Positions 8,681 through 20,536 of a DNA stretch of 64,000 bases are shown here, one piece after another. Position numbers and translations under genes: made by a program. The DNA comes from Acidicapsa dinghuensis. Its GTDB lineage: Bacteria > Acidobacteriota > Terriglobia > Terriglobales > Acidobacteriaceae. Below the pieces are notes generated by a model. That model did no database searches. It saw nothing but the letters and a program-made list of their open reading frames with translations, and had not been told where the DNA came from. Position 1 is the stretch's first letter. Every line of letters starts with the position of its first letter. Location of the stretch: positions 544,768 through 608,767 of the forward strand of contig NZ_JAGSYH010000002.1 of NCBI RefSeq assembly GCF_025685685.1, given 5' to 3'.

Positions 8681-11185
8681 TTAGAAAGTTCTCTGCAACT
8701 GCGCTTCTGGTTTGGTCGTTTCACTGGGTGAATTAAGAACACGTTGCAAAGCCATTTCGGCGCTTTCGGGCCTGCCCAGCAGATACCCCTGCGCCTCATC
8801 GCACCCCAGCTCGCGCAGTATGCTTAGTTGCTCTGTCGTCTCCACGCCCTCGGTCACCACGCGCAGCTTCAACGCGCGCGCCATCGCGAGCACAGATTGC
8901 ACCATGCTGACAGTCGCCGAGTCGATGCTCAGGTCGCTCACAAATGATCGATCCAGCTTCACCGCATCAATCGGCATCCTCTGCAGATAGCTCAACGAAG
9001 AATAGCCGGTTCCGAAATCATCCAGCGCAATGCTCAGACCCAGCCGTTGCAACTCGCGAATGCGCGCAATCGCCAGATTCAGATCGCGAATAAATATTCC
9101 TTCCGTAATCTCCAACTCCAGCAATTCCGGAGCGAAACCCGCTTCCGCAAGCGCCTCAGCCACAGACTGCGGAAAATCAGGCCGCATAAACTGCATCGGC
9201 GAGATATTGACCGCAAGACCAATCCTTCGCCCGTTTTGCAGCCAGCTCTTCGCTTCCTGCAGCGCCGAAATGAGCACGCGCCGCCCAATCTCGGCAATCA
9301 ATCCGGTCTGCTCCGCTATCGGTATAAAGCGGTCCGGCGGAACCATCCCAAGCTCTCCGCTGTTCCAGCGGCAAAGCGCCTCGAAGCGTACCAGCCTCCC
9401 ATCGGAGATATGGAATTGCGGTTGAAACACCACGCGAAACTCATTCTCACGAATGCCTCGCAGCAGCGCTGACTCAATCTGGTGCCGCTGTGCCGCCCGG
9501 TCACGCAAATGAGGATCAGCCACGCAAATCGAATCACCGCCGCGTGATCGCGCTTCCAGCATCGCGGCCCGCGCAAATTTCAGCAGTGATTCTGTGATCG
9601 ACTCCTTATCTCCATTTACGCCAGTCAGCGTCGATATAGCTTCATCGGAAAATGCAATTCCGACACTCGCCGAGAGAGGCGCCGTATTGCTTTCGTCGTA
9701 GTTGACGTTGCGGATCGCATCCTGCAGCTCGCGTGCGCGCTGCATCGTCGCCTCATCATATGAGGCTGCCACCATCATCAGCGCGAACGCGTGGTCATCC
9801 ACGCGCCCTATGACCTCGCCATCTTTACGGAATCCGTAAAGACACTTTCCTACCGCCCCCAGCAGCTCATCGGCAACACTGCGGCCAAATGTTCCCTTCA
9901 GAAAATCGAAACCATCAATCTCGAGGTACAAAAGCGCAACGCATTCGCCACGCCGGCGGTTCGTCAGTGCCGACGTAAGTTGCTCTTCAAAATAGCGCCG
10001 GTTGGCCAAATTCGTAACTGGATCGTAATTCGCCAGATAAGCCAGGCGCTCATTGGCCTTGTGCTGCTCTGTAATCTCCTCGCTGGTCGCAAAGTAATAC
10101 GGCTCCAGCCCTTCTTCTCTCAGCAGCGTCACCGTATTGCGCACCCACACTTCGCGCCCATCCTTGCGTAGGACGCGCCGTTCTGCGCGATACCCACCCT
10201 CTTCCGTCATCGGCGTGGTCGCCAGCTTTTGCAAATGATCTTCCACATGCTCAGGCGCCATGATCCGGCTCACTTTTGTGCCTATCAGCTCTTCTTTTTC
10301 ATAGCCAAGTATCTGGGCCGCCTTTTCATTCACCGAGAGCACCGTTCCATCGATCGTGAAGATGCCCATCCCAACGCCCGCCGCTTCATACGTCCGTCGA
10401 AAGCGTTCTTCACTCGCTTTCAGATCGCCGCTCGTCTCCTCCAGTTGCTTCAATGCATGCCGTCGCTTCCAGTCGATCCAGATCAGTAATACGAGGACGG
10501 CTATCTTCAACCACAAAACCGCAAAGGCTCCTGTCAGAAACCGCTGAATGGAACGCGAAATCTCCTGTAGGTTATTGCTCTGTTCCAGGTGAAAGGCTTC
10601 ACGAGCCTGGTCAAGTGTTTGCTCGGCAGCATCGAACTCTTTCCTGCCCAACTCGCTGTCTACCTCGTGTACGCCCGCTACGCCATGGCTGCCAGCTGCT
10701 ATTAGCATCCGTTCGCGAAGCGACTGATAGCTTGACCAATTACTCCGGAAGCGCATCAGCCATTGTTTTCCTTCGCCGTTTGATGCCTCGAGGCTCGCCT
10801 CCGACCGTGCAATGGCTTCATCCGAACTGCGCAGGAATTCCATATCCCGCTTGAATCTGACAGGATCATTCGCGTCAACCAAAGTCTGTAAAAGAGCACT
10901 TCGATTCGCTTCCGTGGCAGACCTGAGGTCACTTATCGCCCGAAGATGGTCCTGGCCCAATCCGTGAGCATCGCGTAATACCTGTACATCGCGTTTCAGT
11001 TCAGGCTGTATCACTACCAGATATACAACCAGTGTGATCACGATGACAGCCGCCACCCCATAGCTAAGGGATAAGGTGCGCTTAGTGGAAACAGGAGACC
11101 GGCGCACCCGGGCGAGCATACTCAGGGAGTTGGACATTAGATATAAGTTACTACGGTACCAAACCGAATCTTCCGAATTTAGCAC
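8681..11185 (-). CDS. Membrane cyclic-di-GMP protein: CHASE3-like sensor, PAS, degenerate GGDEF, EAL
   Basis: 834 residues from a GTG at 11185; an ATG at 11137 is also possible. Domain order: a membrane helix at about 40-62, an extracytoplasmic helical region rich in Leu/Glu/Arg resembling CHASE3 (to about 205), a second helix (LKIAVLVLLIWIDWKR), a PAS domain (SEERFRRTYEAAGVGMGIF to EITEQHKANER), a GGDEF-type domain and an EAL domain. The GGDEF signature is replaced by GRVDDHAF, so cyclase activity is unlikely. The EAL half keeps EALCRW, VNISPMQF, LEITEG, LDDFGTGYSSL, KLDRSFV and EGVET, so phosphodiesterase activity is likely. It probably lowers c-di-GMP in response to an external signal, with the GGDEF half possibly binding GTP as a regulator. 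Confidence 0.92.
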   Translation of the reverse strand: MLNSEDSVWYRSNLYLMSNSLSMLARVRRSPVSTKRTLSLSYGVAAVIVITLVVYLVVIQPELKRDVQVLRDAHGLGQDHLRAISDLRSATEANRSALLQTLVDANDPVRFKRDMEFLRSSDEAIARSEASLEASNGEGKQWLMRFRSNWSSYQSLRERMLIAAGSHGVAGVHEVDSELGRKEFDAAEQTLDQAREAFHLEQSNNLQEISRSIQRFLTGAFAVLWLKIAVLVLLIWIDWKRRHALKQLEETSGDLKASEERFRRTYEAAGVGMGIFTIDGTVLSVNEKAAQILGYEKEELIGTKVSRIMAPEHVEDHLQKLATTPMTEEGGYRAERRVLRKDGREVWVRNTVTLLREEGLEPYYFATSEEITEQHKANERLAYLANYDPVTNLANRRYFEEQLTSALTNRRRGECVALLYLEIDGFDFLKGTFGRSVADELLGAVGKCLYGFRKDGEVIGRVDDHAFALMMVAASYDEATMQRARELQDAIRNVNYDESNTAPLSASVGIAFSDEAISTLTGVNGDKESITESLLKFARAAMLEARSRGGDSICVADPHLRDRAAQRHQIESALLRGIRENEFRVVFQPQFHISDGRLVRFEALCRWNSGELGMVPPDRFIPIAEQTGLIAEIGRRVLISALQEAKSWLQNGRRIGLAVNISPMQFMRPDFPQSVAEALAEAGFAPELLELEITEGIFIRDLNLAIARIRELQRLGLSIALDDFGTGYSSLSYLQRMPIDAVKLDRSFVSDLSIDSATVSMVQSVLAMARALKLRVVTEGVETTEQLSILRELGCDEAQGYLLGRPESAEMALQRVLNSPSETTKPEAQLQRTF

Positions 11186-11315
11186 AAAAGTAATTTATTA
11201 AGATCGAATTTAGGAAAACCGCGCAGAAAACCTGATTTCGTGGATCACACCCGACCCATTCTTTTCAGGTTTATTTCGATCAACATCGAATAATTGCGCA
11301 CCTTGTGCCATCGGA

Positions 11316-11343
11316 AATAGGCGAACCTGAATAGGCGAACCTG
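11316..11343. repeat. Two-copy 14-bp tandem direct repeat
   Basis: The 14-mer AATAGGCGAACCTG occurs at 11316-11329 and again immediately at 11330-11343, between the gyrB terminator and the GGDEF/EAL gene. No function is evident. It may be a short duplication by replication slippage. Confidence 0.8.
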
Positions 11344-11349
11344 GAAACA

Positions 11350-11380
11350 AAAGAACCGCCGGAACGGAGTAGTCCGGCGG
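11350..11380 (-). terminator. Rho-independent terminator of gyrB
   Basis: On the minus strand an 8-bp stem, CCGCCGGA paired with TCCGGCGG (positions 373-380 and 356-363 of the 11 kb block), is followed by the T-rich run TTCTTTTGTTT. It lies about 25 bases past the gyrB stop codon. Confidence 0.75.
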
Positions 11381-11405
11381 CCTTGTCTGCTGAAGATCAA
11401 AATTC

Positions 11406-14441
<3,036 letters not shown>

Positions 14442-14618
14442 ATGAAGGTAGTCCTGCGTGTTTCCCTTCTCACACTCATCTTGGGCGCTGCATTCGGTGG
14501 AAACGTATTTTCCAAAACTCAGGTGGCTGCACTCACCCCAACAAGTGTTCCCGGAGGCGGCGGCCCTATGCCCACCTGCGACCCCTTCAAGAATCCGAAC
14601 TGCCAAACCATCCGTTAG
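14442..14618 (+). CDS. Small secreted peptide precursor (58 residues), unknown function
   Basis: An ATG at 14442 follows AGGAGA at good spacing. The product starts MKVVLRVSLLTLILGAAFGG, a clear Sec-type signal or membrane segment, with a likely end of the hydrophobic stretch near residue 24. The mature part is about 34 residues: VAALTPTSVPGG, then GGPMPTCDPFKNPNC and a short QTIR tail. It has a poly-glycine turn, several prolines and two cysteines eight residues apart that could form a disulfide. I do not recognise the family. It is followed 126 bases later, on the same strand, by a seven-helix membrane protein, so a peptide-receptor or peptide-exporter relation can be imagined but is not shown. 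Good start signals and the typical signal peptide argue for a real gene. Confidence 0.7.
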   Translation: MKVVLRVSLLTLILGAAFGGNVFSKTQVAALTPTSVPGGGGPMPTCDPFKNPNCQTIR

Positions 14619-14744
14619 AAAAGGGTTCTTTGGTAAATTTCCGCTAGCACGAAAGTGTCAGGGTCGGATTACCGAATTAGTCAATGGCTATCTATTTGAA
14701 CGCGCTATTCTAAACGTACTTTACGGGTAGCCCGGAGCCGTTGC

Positions 14745-15617
14745 ATGAATCCGACCCTCGCGCACACCGTTGCAGTGAACTTGGATGTAATATTTTCGCT
14801 CGGGATTTGGGCCTTTTTTTCGCGCCCATCGGTACGCAAGCAATACCCATGGATGTACGCGTACCTGACCGTCCGTGCGATTACCGCCGTTATTGTTGAG
14901 TTTCTGTTCTACGGCCCGTTACTGGCATCCCCGCTCACCTATACGAAGATCTATTACGTCGTCTTTTACGCCAGCACGCTCATCTCCGCCGGACTGCTCT
15001 TCATGAGTTGTCTCGACGTTTACCGGCAGGCCATGGCCCCACTTCCCGGCCTCGCCAGCATGGGCAACACCGTCTTTACCTGGGCAGCTATCGCATCCGT
15101 TCTGGTAACAGCGACGACATTTACGTCCATTGTTTCCGGCCCGGACATGATCTCCAAGGCCGGGCTGCAGCTTCTACGCTGCGCCGGGGCCACTGAGCTC
15201 TGCCTGTTGACCCTGCTCCTGTTGAGCATGCGCGCCATCGGATTAACCCTGCGCAGCCGGCCTTTCGGCTTTGCCCTTGGCCTCGGACTGATGGCCGCCA
15301 TCGACTGTTCTGAATCCATCGTGACCGCAATCGGCGTTCACGCAACCCCAACCGTAGGCGCCATTTTCGAGCTCTGCTCTGTCCTTACACTGAGCATTTG
15401 GATCGCATACTCAACCATGCCGGAACCTGCCCGAAAAACTATGACGGTACCCGTGAACTCAACTATCTATAAGTGGGATCAAATCGCCTCCGCGCTCGGC
15501 CACAAAGGAACCCAAGTGGCCATGCAGCCCTCCCAGAGCTTCTTCCTCGTCGACGTCGAAAAGGTCGTCGAGCGCGCCTTCACCCGTACCCTTCAGGGCA
15601 AGGAATCCGAAAGCTAA
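14745..15617 (+). CDS. Polytopic membrane protein of unknown function
   Basis: 290 residues with about seven hydrophobic segments (roughly 10-27, 40-60, 66-88, 105-128, 143-165, 172-192 and 203-222), then a polar C-terminal tail of about 65 residues (PEPARKTMTVPVNS onward) probably in the cytoplasm. I recognise no catalytic motif. The seven-helix layout with a soluble tail recalls sensor membrane domains, but there is no kinase or cyclase attached. A CGGAG sits before the ATG. The upstream neighbour is the small secreted peptide gene; the downstream end is closed by a bidirectional terminator shared with rpmA. Function unknown. Confidence 0.8.
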   Translation: MNPTLAHTVAVNLDVIFSLGIWAFFSRPSVRKQYPWMYAYLTVRAITAVIVEFLFYGPLLASPLTYTKIYYVVFYASTLISAGLLFMSCLDVYRQAMAPLPGLASMGNTVFTWAAIASVLVTATTFTSIVSGPDMISKAGLQLLRCAGATELCLLTLLLLSMRAIGLTLRSRPFGFALGLGLMAAIDCSESIVTAIGVHATPTVGAIFELCSVLTLSIWIAYSTMPEPARKTMTVPVNSTIYKWDQIASALGHKGTQVAMQPSQSFFLVDVEKVVERAFTRTLQGKESES

Positions 15618-15648
15618 ATTACCCGACCATACAGATCGCCTTAAATAT

Positions 15649-15684
15649 AAAAGGGCCGGAACCCGAAGGTTCCAGCCCTTTCTA
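15649..15684. terminator. Bidirectional terminator between the membrane protein gene and rpmA
   Basis: AAAGGGC..GGAACC, a CGAA-type loop, then GGTTCC.AGCCCTTT forms a strong stem flanked by A-rich sequence on the left and a T-rich run (TTTCTATTTT) on the right. It can therefore end transcription from both converging genes. Confidence 0.85.
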
Positions 15685-15701
15685 TTTTCTCTGCTGAGAG
15701 C

Positions 15702-15965
15702 TTATTCAGCCGTCACTGGATCAATCGAGGCAAAACGGCCCATGCGGCCACGGTCGCGGAACTGCACCACACCGCTCACCTTCGCGAACAGCGTGTCATC
15801 CTTGCCGATGCCGACATTCAGGCCCGGCTTGATCGGTGTCCCACGCTGCCGAACGATGATCGAGCCACCCGTAACGAACTGGCCGGCAAATGCCTTCACG
15901 CCCAGCCGCTGCGCGTTAGAGTCGCGCCCGTTTGTTGAACTACCGCCACCTTTTTTATGTGCCAT
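15702..15965 (-). CDS. rpmA: 50S ribosomal protein L27
   Basis: 87 residues, the normal length. The N-terminus [20 protein letters not shown] is the conserved tail that reaches the peptidyl-transferase centre, followed by [22 protein letters not shown] and the L27 core [18 protein letters not shown]. No cleavable Firmicutes-style N-terminal extension is present. It is downstream of rplU on the same strand with a 70-base gap and shares its promoter. The usual third partner, obgE, is not next to it but about 25 kb away in this window. Confidence 0.98.
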   Translation of the reverse strand: MAHKKGGGSSTNGRDSNAQRLGVKAFAGQFVTGGSIIVRQRGTPIKPGLNVGIGKDDTLFAKVSGVVQFRDRGRMGRFASIDPVTAE

Positions 15966-16035
15966 GACTCAAATCCTTTCCAATCTCTCGGGCCCCAAGC
16001 CCTGAACAGCGACCAAATCTCTAGACGTTGATTCT

Positions 16036-16344
16036 CTAAACGTTGATCGACTTGATGCGAACTTCCGTGAACGCCTGCCGGTGTCCCTGCAGCTTCTTGT
16101 ACTGCTTCTTCCGCTTCAGATGGAAGACCAGAATCTTCGCATGGCGGTCATCGCGAATCACTTCTGCGGTCACAGTCGCGCCTTCCGCCTTGGCCAGGGT
16201 TCCCGGCTCACCGGAAACCGCGAGCACATCGGTAAAAACCACATTAGGGGCTTCCGCCTCTGGCAGCTCCAGTTTCTCTACCTTCAACACATCGCCTGGG
16301 GCGACCCGGTACTGCTTACCACCGGTGCGAATCACTGCGTACAT
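16036..16344 (-). CDS. rplU: 50S ribosomal protein L21
   Basis: 102 residues. MYAVIRTGGKQYRVAPGDVL is the invariant L21 start, and the C-terminal RNA-binding stretch FHLKRKKQYKKLQGHRQ with FTEVRI is intact. It binds 23S rRNA and sits beside L20 in the large subunit. It is first in the rplU-rpmA operon. A GGAGGATGT ribosome site precedes the ATG. The promoter lies about 180 bases upstream of the start, leaving a long 5' leader. Confidence 0.98.
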   Translation of the reverse strand: MYAVIRTGGKQYRVAPGDVLKVEKLELPEAEAPNVVFTDVLAVSGEPGTLAKAEGATVTAEVIRDDRHAKILVFHLKRKKQYKKLQGHRQAFTEVRIKSINV

Positions 16345-16668
16345 ACATCCTCCAGCGCTGCTTTTTCGAGCGCAGCCTGCCCAACTCGGGCCAATATCAG
16401 GAATGGGCAGAATCAGCTCACCCGGCCAGCACTCCAGTCCGCATCTTTAATCATTTCTTCCAGCTACCTGGAAAACTCGCGGACGAGCACTGACAAACAG
16501 GGCTCTAGGCAGAATCGCCAAACTAAGGTAGTGTATCGCCTTTCATTTCCAGGGTCAATCCACCGTTCATCGCCCTGACTTGGTGACCAACCCGGCCCCC
16601 ACTACCAATATGACGATTTTGCCGTATTTTTACGGAACACGCCTGAGTCAGCATCCGTAACCCCACTC
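16345..16668. other. Divergent intergenic region with long rplU leader
   Basis: 324 bases between rplU (minus) and the solitary permease gene (plus). The minus strand carries a good promoter at 16530-16558 and a leader of about 180 bases. For the plus-strand gene I see no clear promoter. Confidence 0.6.
16530..16558 (-). promoter_or_regulatory. Promoter of rplU-rpmA
   Basis: Read on the minus strand: TTGACC (558-553 of the 16 kb block), 17 bases, TACACT (535-530). This is a near-consensus sigma-70 pair with the ideal spacing. Transcription would start near 16523, giving an untranslated leader of about 180 bases before rplU. Confidence 0.7.
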
Positions 16669-19068
16669 ATGGCACACGACCTGCGTTTTGCCCTACGGAT
16701 GATCCTCGCCCATCGCTGGTTCTCGGCCGCCGTGGTCGTGACCCTGGCCCTGGGCATCGGCGTCAACACCATGGTCTTCACTCTGGTGTACGCGGTCCTG
16801 CTCAAGCCGATCAACGTTCCGGGCGGCTCGCGGCTGATGACTGTCAGCCTTCGCAATCCGAATCCGGAAGATGGCTCGATACGTCTCTCGCTGCCCGCTC
16901 TGCGCGATTACCGGGCACAAGCCACTTCGGTCGAAGCGATTGAGGCCACCACCAACCTGGACGGTGTCCTCAGCGAGCACGGCAACCCTCCGCAATCGTT
17001 CCCGATGCAACTAGCCACAGCCGGCATTTTCGATATGCTGCACATTCGGCCAGTATTGGGACGCGGTTTTTTACCTGGCGATGACAAGCCGGGCGCACCA
17101 CCAGTTCTACTTCTCGGCTACGGCATCTGGAAGAACCGCTACGGCAGCTCGCCGGCCGTCATCGGCCACATGGTCCGCGTCAACGAAAAGCCCGCCACCA
17201 TCATCGGCGTCATGCCCGACGGCTTCAAATTCCCCTTCAATTCCGAGATGTGGATGCCGCTGATGCCGACGCCCGCATTTGAGAAGCGCGATAACCACGC
17301 CCTCGAAACCTTCGCCATGCTCAAACCCGGCGTAAGCGCCCTGCAAGCCGGCATCGACCTGAACGCCATTGCCCACCGTCTCGCCGCTCAATATCCGCTC
17401 ACCGACAAAGACCTCACTGTTAGCGTCGAAACCTTCAATCAGCACTACAACGGCGGAAATGTTCGCACCGTCTTCCTGCTTATGCTTGCCGCAGTTGGAT
17501 TCGTGCTGCTGATCGCCTGCGCCGACGTCGCCAACATGATGCTCAGCCGTTCTCTCGGCCGCCAACGCGAAATATCCATTCGCACCGCGCTCGGCGCTTC
17601 GCGATGGCGCGTGATCCGTCAGTTGCTCATCGAGAGCGTCCTGCTCAGCGTCCTGGGCGGCACGCTCGGGCTGGGTTTGGCCATGCTCGGCGCATACTGG
17701 TTCGATCTCTCCACACGCATCGTGCGCCCCTATTGGATCGACTTCTCCTTGAACTACACCGTCTTTGGCTACTTTGCCGCGTTATGCATCGTCAGCGGTC
17801 TGCTCTTCGGCATCGCACCCGCCTTGCAATCCTCGCGTGTAGATCTGAATGAAGTCCTCAAAGATGGCGCGCGCAGCGTCGGCAAACATCGCGGTGGCTT
17901 GTTCACGACTGCGTTGGTCGTCTTTCAATTTGCGTTGACACTCGTGCTGCTCTCCGGCGCCGGAATCTTCGTCCACGGCCTGCTCCAGAGCCTCTCGGCC
18001 AATAAGACCGTGCCCGCAAATCAAATCATGACCGCGCGTATCGGCCTTCCTGACAGCCGCTATAAGGATGCCGGCTCGCGGCAGCAATTTTTCGATCAGC
18101 TATTGCCGCGTCTTCGCGCGATTCCCGGCGTGACCCACGCGGCAATCGTCTCCAGCCTTCCCGGTCTCGGTGCTGGATGGCGCGACATCGAGATTGAACA
18201 TTCGGCAGCCGACACCAGGGCAAAGCGCCCTCAGGCTGCATTCATCGCGCAGTCGCCGGGCTATTTCGACGCCATCCATCTGCCGCTGCTGCTTGGCCGC
18301 GACTTCAACAATACAGATGGCGCCGCGAGTCACAAATCCGCGGTGCTAACTCGTGATTGCGCCGAGCATTTCTGGCCTAATCAAAACGCGATCGGCAGGC
18401 GATTCCGCCTGTACGACGACGATGGAAAGCCGGGCGACTGGATCACCGTCGTCGGAGTCTCGGCGAACCTTGTACAGGATCTCAACGACAAGCATCCGAA
18501 TCCGCTGCTCTTCTTGCCCTATCAGCAGGAGGGCTGGGGCAGCATGGCCCTGGTCGTTGAATCAAGCGTCGATCCGACCGCCGGAGTGCGCGCAGTCGTC
18601 GACAATATCGATCCTGACCTGCCCCTGCGCGATGTCTCCATGCTCACCGAAGCCGTAAGGCATCGGCAGTGGTTCCTGCAGGTCATGACCAAAGTCTTCA
18701 TAGGCTTTGCCCTGATCGCGTTGCTGATGGCCTCAGTCGGCCTCTACGCGGTGATTGCGCACGCCACCGGCAGCCGCACTCAGGAAATTGGCGTTCGCAT
18801 GGCTCTGGGAGCTAACACGCGCAACATTATGTTGCTCGTAATGAAGCGCGGACTCTGGCAAATCGCCGCCGGCATCGCTTTCGGCCTCGGAGCGGCAGTT
18901 CCCGTATCCCGGCTCATGAGCAGCCTTCCTATCGGCAGCTCGTCCTCCGATCCGGCGGTCTTCCTCGCGGTCGCAGCGATACTGGCCGCGGTAGGCCTTG
19001 CCGCCTGCTGGCTGCCCGCCCGCAAAGCCGCTGCGCTCGATCCAGTCAAGGCCATTCGCTACGAATAA
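16669..19068 (+). CDS. ADOP-type ABC transporter permease (MacB/FtsX-like), solitary copy
   Basis: 799 residues. An N-terminal MacB-like membrane helix (HRWFSAAVVVTLALGIGVNTMVF) leads to a periplasmic core domain. The first FtsX block (LLMLAAVGFVLLIACADVANMMLSR...REISIRTALGASR) is in the middle, and a second periplasmic domain and second FtsX block (GFALIALLMASVGLYAVIAHATGSRTQEIGVRMALGA) close the protein. This duplicated layout is that of the acidobacterial duplicated orphan permeases, which lack a linked ATPase; none is here either. Unlike the tandem copies at 23.8-34.5 kb, it lacks the about 80-residue N-terminal cytoplasmic region with the HLEQQI motif. Substrate unknown; MacB relatives move peptides, lipids or drugs by a mechanical cycle. 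Confidence 0.9.
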   Translation: MAHDLRFALRMILAHRWFSAAVVVTLALGIGVNTMVFTLVYAVLLKPINVPGGSRLMTVSLRNPNPEDGSIRLSLPALRDYRAQATSVEAIEATTNLDGVLSEHGNPPQSFPMQLATAGIFDMLHIRPVLGRGFLPGDDKPGAPPVLLLGYGIWKNRYGSSPAVIGHMVRVNEKPATIIGVMPDGFKFPFNSEMWMPLMPTPAFEKRDNHALETFAMLKPGVSALQAGIDLNAIAHRLAAQYPLTDKDLTVSVETFNQHYNGGNVRTVFLLMLAAVGFVLLIACADVANMMLSRSLGRQREISIRTALGASRWRVIRQLLIESVLLSVLGGTLGLGLAMLGAYWFDLSTRIVRPYWIDFSLNYTVFGYFAALCIVSGLLFGIAPALQSSRVDLNEVLKDGARSVGKHRGGLFTTALVVFQFALTLVLLSGAGIFVHGLLQSLSANKTVPANQIMTARIGLPDSRYKDAGSRQQFFDQLLPRLRAIPGVTHAAIVSSLPGLGAGWRDIEIEHSAADTRAKRPQAAFIAQSPGYFDAIHLPLLLGRDFNNTDGAASHKSAVLTRDCAEHFWPNQNAIGRRFRLYDDDGKPGDWITVVGVSANLVQDLNDKHPNPLLFLPYQQEGWGSMALVVESSVDPTAGVRAVVDNIDPDLPLRDVSMLTEAVRHRQWFLQVMTKVFIGFALIALLMASVGLYAVIAHATGSRTQEIGVRMALGANTRNIMLLVMKRGLWQIAAGIAFGLGAAVPVSRLMSSLPIGSSSSDPAVFLAVAAILAAVGLAACWLPARKAAALDPVKAIRYE

Positions 19069-19178
19069 CGCAGGATACGTAACTCACAGATCGAACTGGC
19101 AGCAAGAGAAGTGGTCGTTGCCGAATCCCTGCGCCGTGCTTTCACATCCATAGCTAAGATGGAATCTGGAACCCGGCA

Positions 19179-20420
19179 ATGACCTCTCCTGCAGTTACTG
19201 TTCAGGAAGTGAAGGCTCTGCAGCCCGCCACTTCGCCCGAGCAAACGCTCCTCCGCGTTCTCGCCGCAGCCAGCTTCTGCCATCTCGTCAACGACATGGT
19301 GCAGTCGCTCCTGCCCTCCATGTACCCGATCCTGAAGTCCGGATTTCACCTCAACTTCAGCCAGATCGGCCTCATGACCCTCGTTTTCCAGCTCACCGCC
19401 TCGATCCTGCAGCCCTTCATCGGCCACTTCACCGACCGCCGGCCGCTGCCGTATTCACTGCCCATCGGCATGACAATCTCGCTCGGCGGACTCGTCCTTC
19501 TGGCCTACGCCCCCACCTTCAACACCCTGCTCGTAGCCGCCGCGCTCTTCGGCATCGGCTCCGCGGTCTTCCATCCGGAATCCTCCCGAGTCGCCCGCAT
19601 GGCTTCCGGCGGCAAACACGGCTTCGCGCAATCCTTCTTTCAGGTCGGCGGCAATACCGGCTCAGCCATCGGACCGCTGCTCGCAGCCTTCCTCATTCTG
19701 CCCATCGGCCAGCGCGGATCGCTCTGGTTCGCCGTAGCCCTCGTTACCGGCATCGCTGTCCTCCTCTGGATCAGCCGCTGGTACAAGAACCGCCTGGAAC
19801 ATCTCCGCAATCGTCCCGCCGTTCATAGCGAAGCCCACCACGGCCTGCCCCGCGGCAAGGTCCTCGGAGCTCTCTTCGTCCTCATGCTGCTGGTCTTTTC
19901 CAAGTATTTCTACATCGCCAGCCTCACCAGCTACTACACCTTCTACCTCATCAGCCGCTTCCACGTGTCCGTAGCCAGCTCCCAGATCCACCTTTTCCTC
20001 CTCTTTGGAGCCATCGCCGCCGGCACTTTCATCGGCGGACCCGTAGGCGACCGCATCGGCCGCAAATACGTCATCTGGTGCTCCATCCTCGGGGTGCTGC
20101 CCTTCACTCTCATGCTGCCCTATGCCAATCTCTTCTGGACCAGCATCCTCAGCGTCGTCATCGGCGTCGTCATTGCCTCGGCCTTCTCCGCCATCCTCGT
20201 CTACGCGCAGGAGCTAGTCCCTGACCGCATCGGCATGATCTCCGGCATGTTCTTCGGCTTCGCCTTCGGCATGGGCGGCATCGGAGCAGCAGTGCTGGGT
20301 CGCATTGCCGACGCCACCAGCATCGTCTACGTCTACCACCTCTGCGCCTATCTGCCCGCAATAGGCCTGCTGACCGGCTTCCTGCCCAACATCGAACCAC
20401 AGCGAAAGAAAATTAAGTAA
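19179..20420 (+). CDS. MFS transporter, Fsr (fosmidomycin resistance) family
   Basis: 413 residues, twelve hydrophobic segments. The N-terminal region SFCHLVNDMVQSLLPSMYPIL matches the conserved start of Fsr proteins, followed by the MFS loop GHFTDRRPLPYSLP. GIGSAVFHPESSRVARMASGGKHGFAQSFFQVGGN is the strongly conserved Fsr core. The second-half loop GPVGDRIGRKYVIW is also intact. Members export fosmidomycin and other small compounds using the proton gradient. The neighbouring permease is on the same strand, with a 110-base gap and no obvious terminator. The physiological substrate is not visible. Confidence 0.9.
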   Translation: MTSPAVTVQEVKALQPATSPEQTLLRVLAAASFCHLVNDMVQSLLPSMYPILKSGFHLNFSQIGLMTLVFQLTASILQPFIGHFTDRRPLPYSLPIGMTISLGGLVLLAYAPTFNTLLVAAALFGIGSAVFHPESSRVARMASGGKHGFAQSFFQVGGNTGSAIGPLLAAFLILPIGQRGSLWFAVALVTGIAVLLWISRWYKNRLEHLRNRPAVHSEAHHGLPRGKVLGALFVLMLLVFSKYFYIASLTSYYTFYLISRFHVSVASSQIHLFLLFGAIAAGTFIGGPVGDRIGRKYVIWCSILGVLPFTLMLPYANLFWTSILSVVIGVVIASAFSAILVYAQELVPDRIGMISGMFFGFAFGMGGIGAAVLGRIADATSIVYVYHLCAYLPAIGLLTGFLPNIEPQRKKIK

Positions 20421-20536
20421 TTCTGACTTTTCACCGGCCAGAAACGTCCATCAAGACAGCTTTGCGCATTGACATAGGCCGTGTAACTCTTAGTCATAAG
20501 GTCTGCAATAAACTCAGGATCACGCTGAGGTGACAC

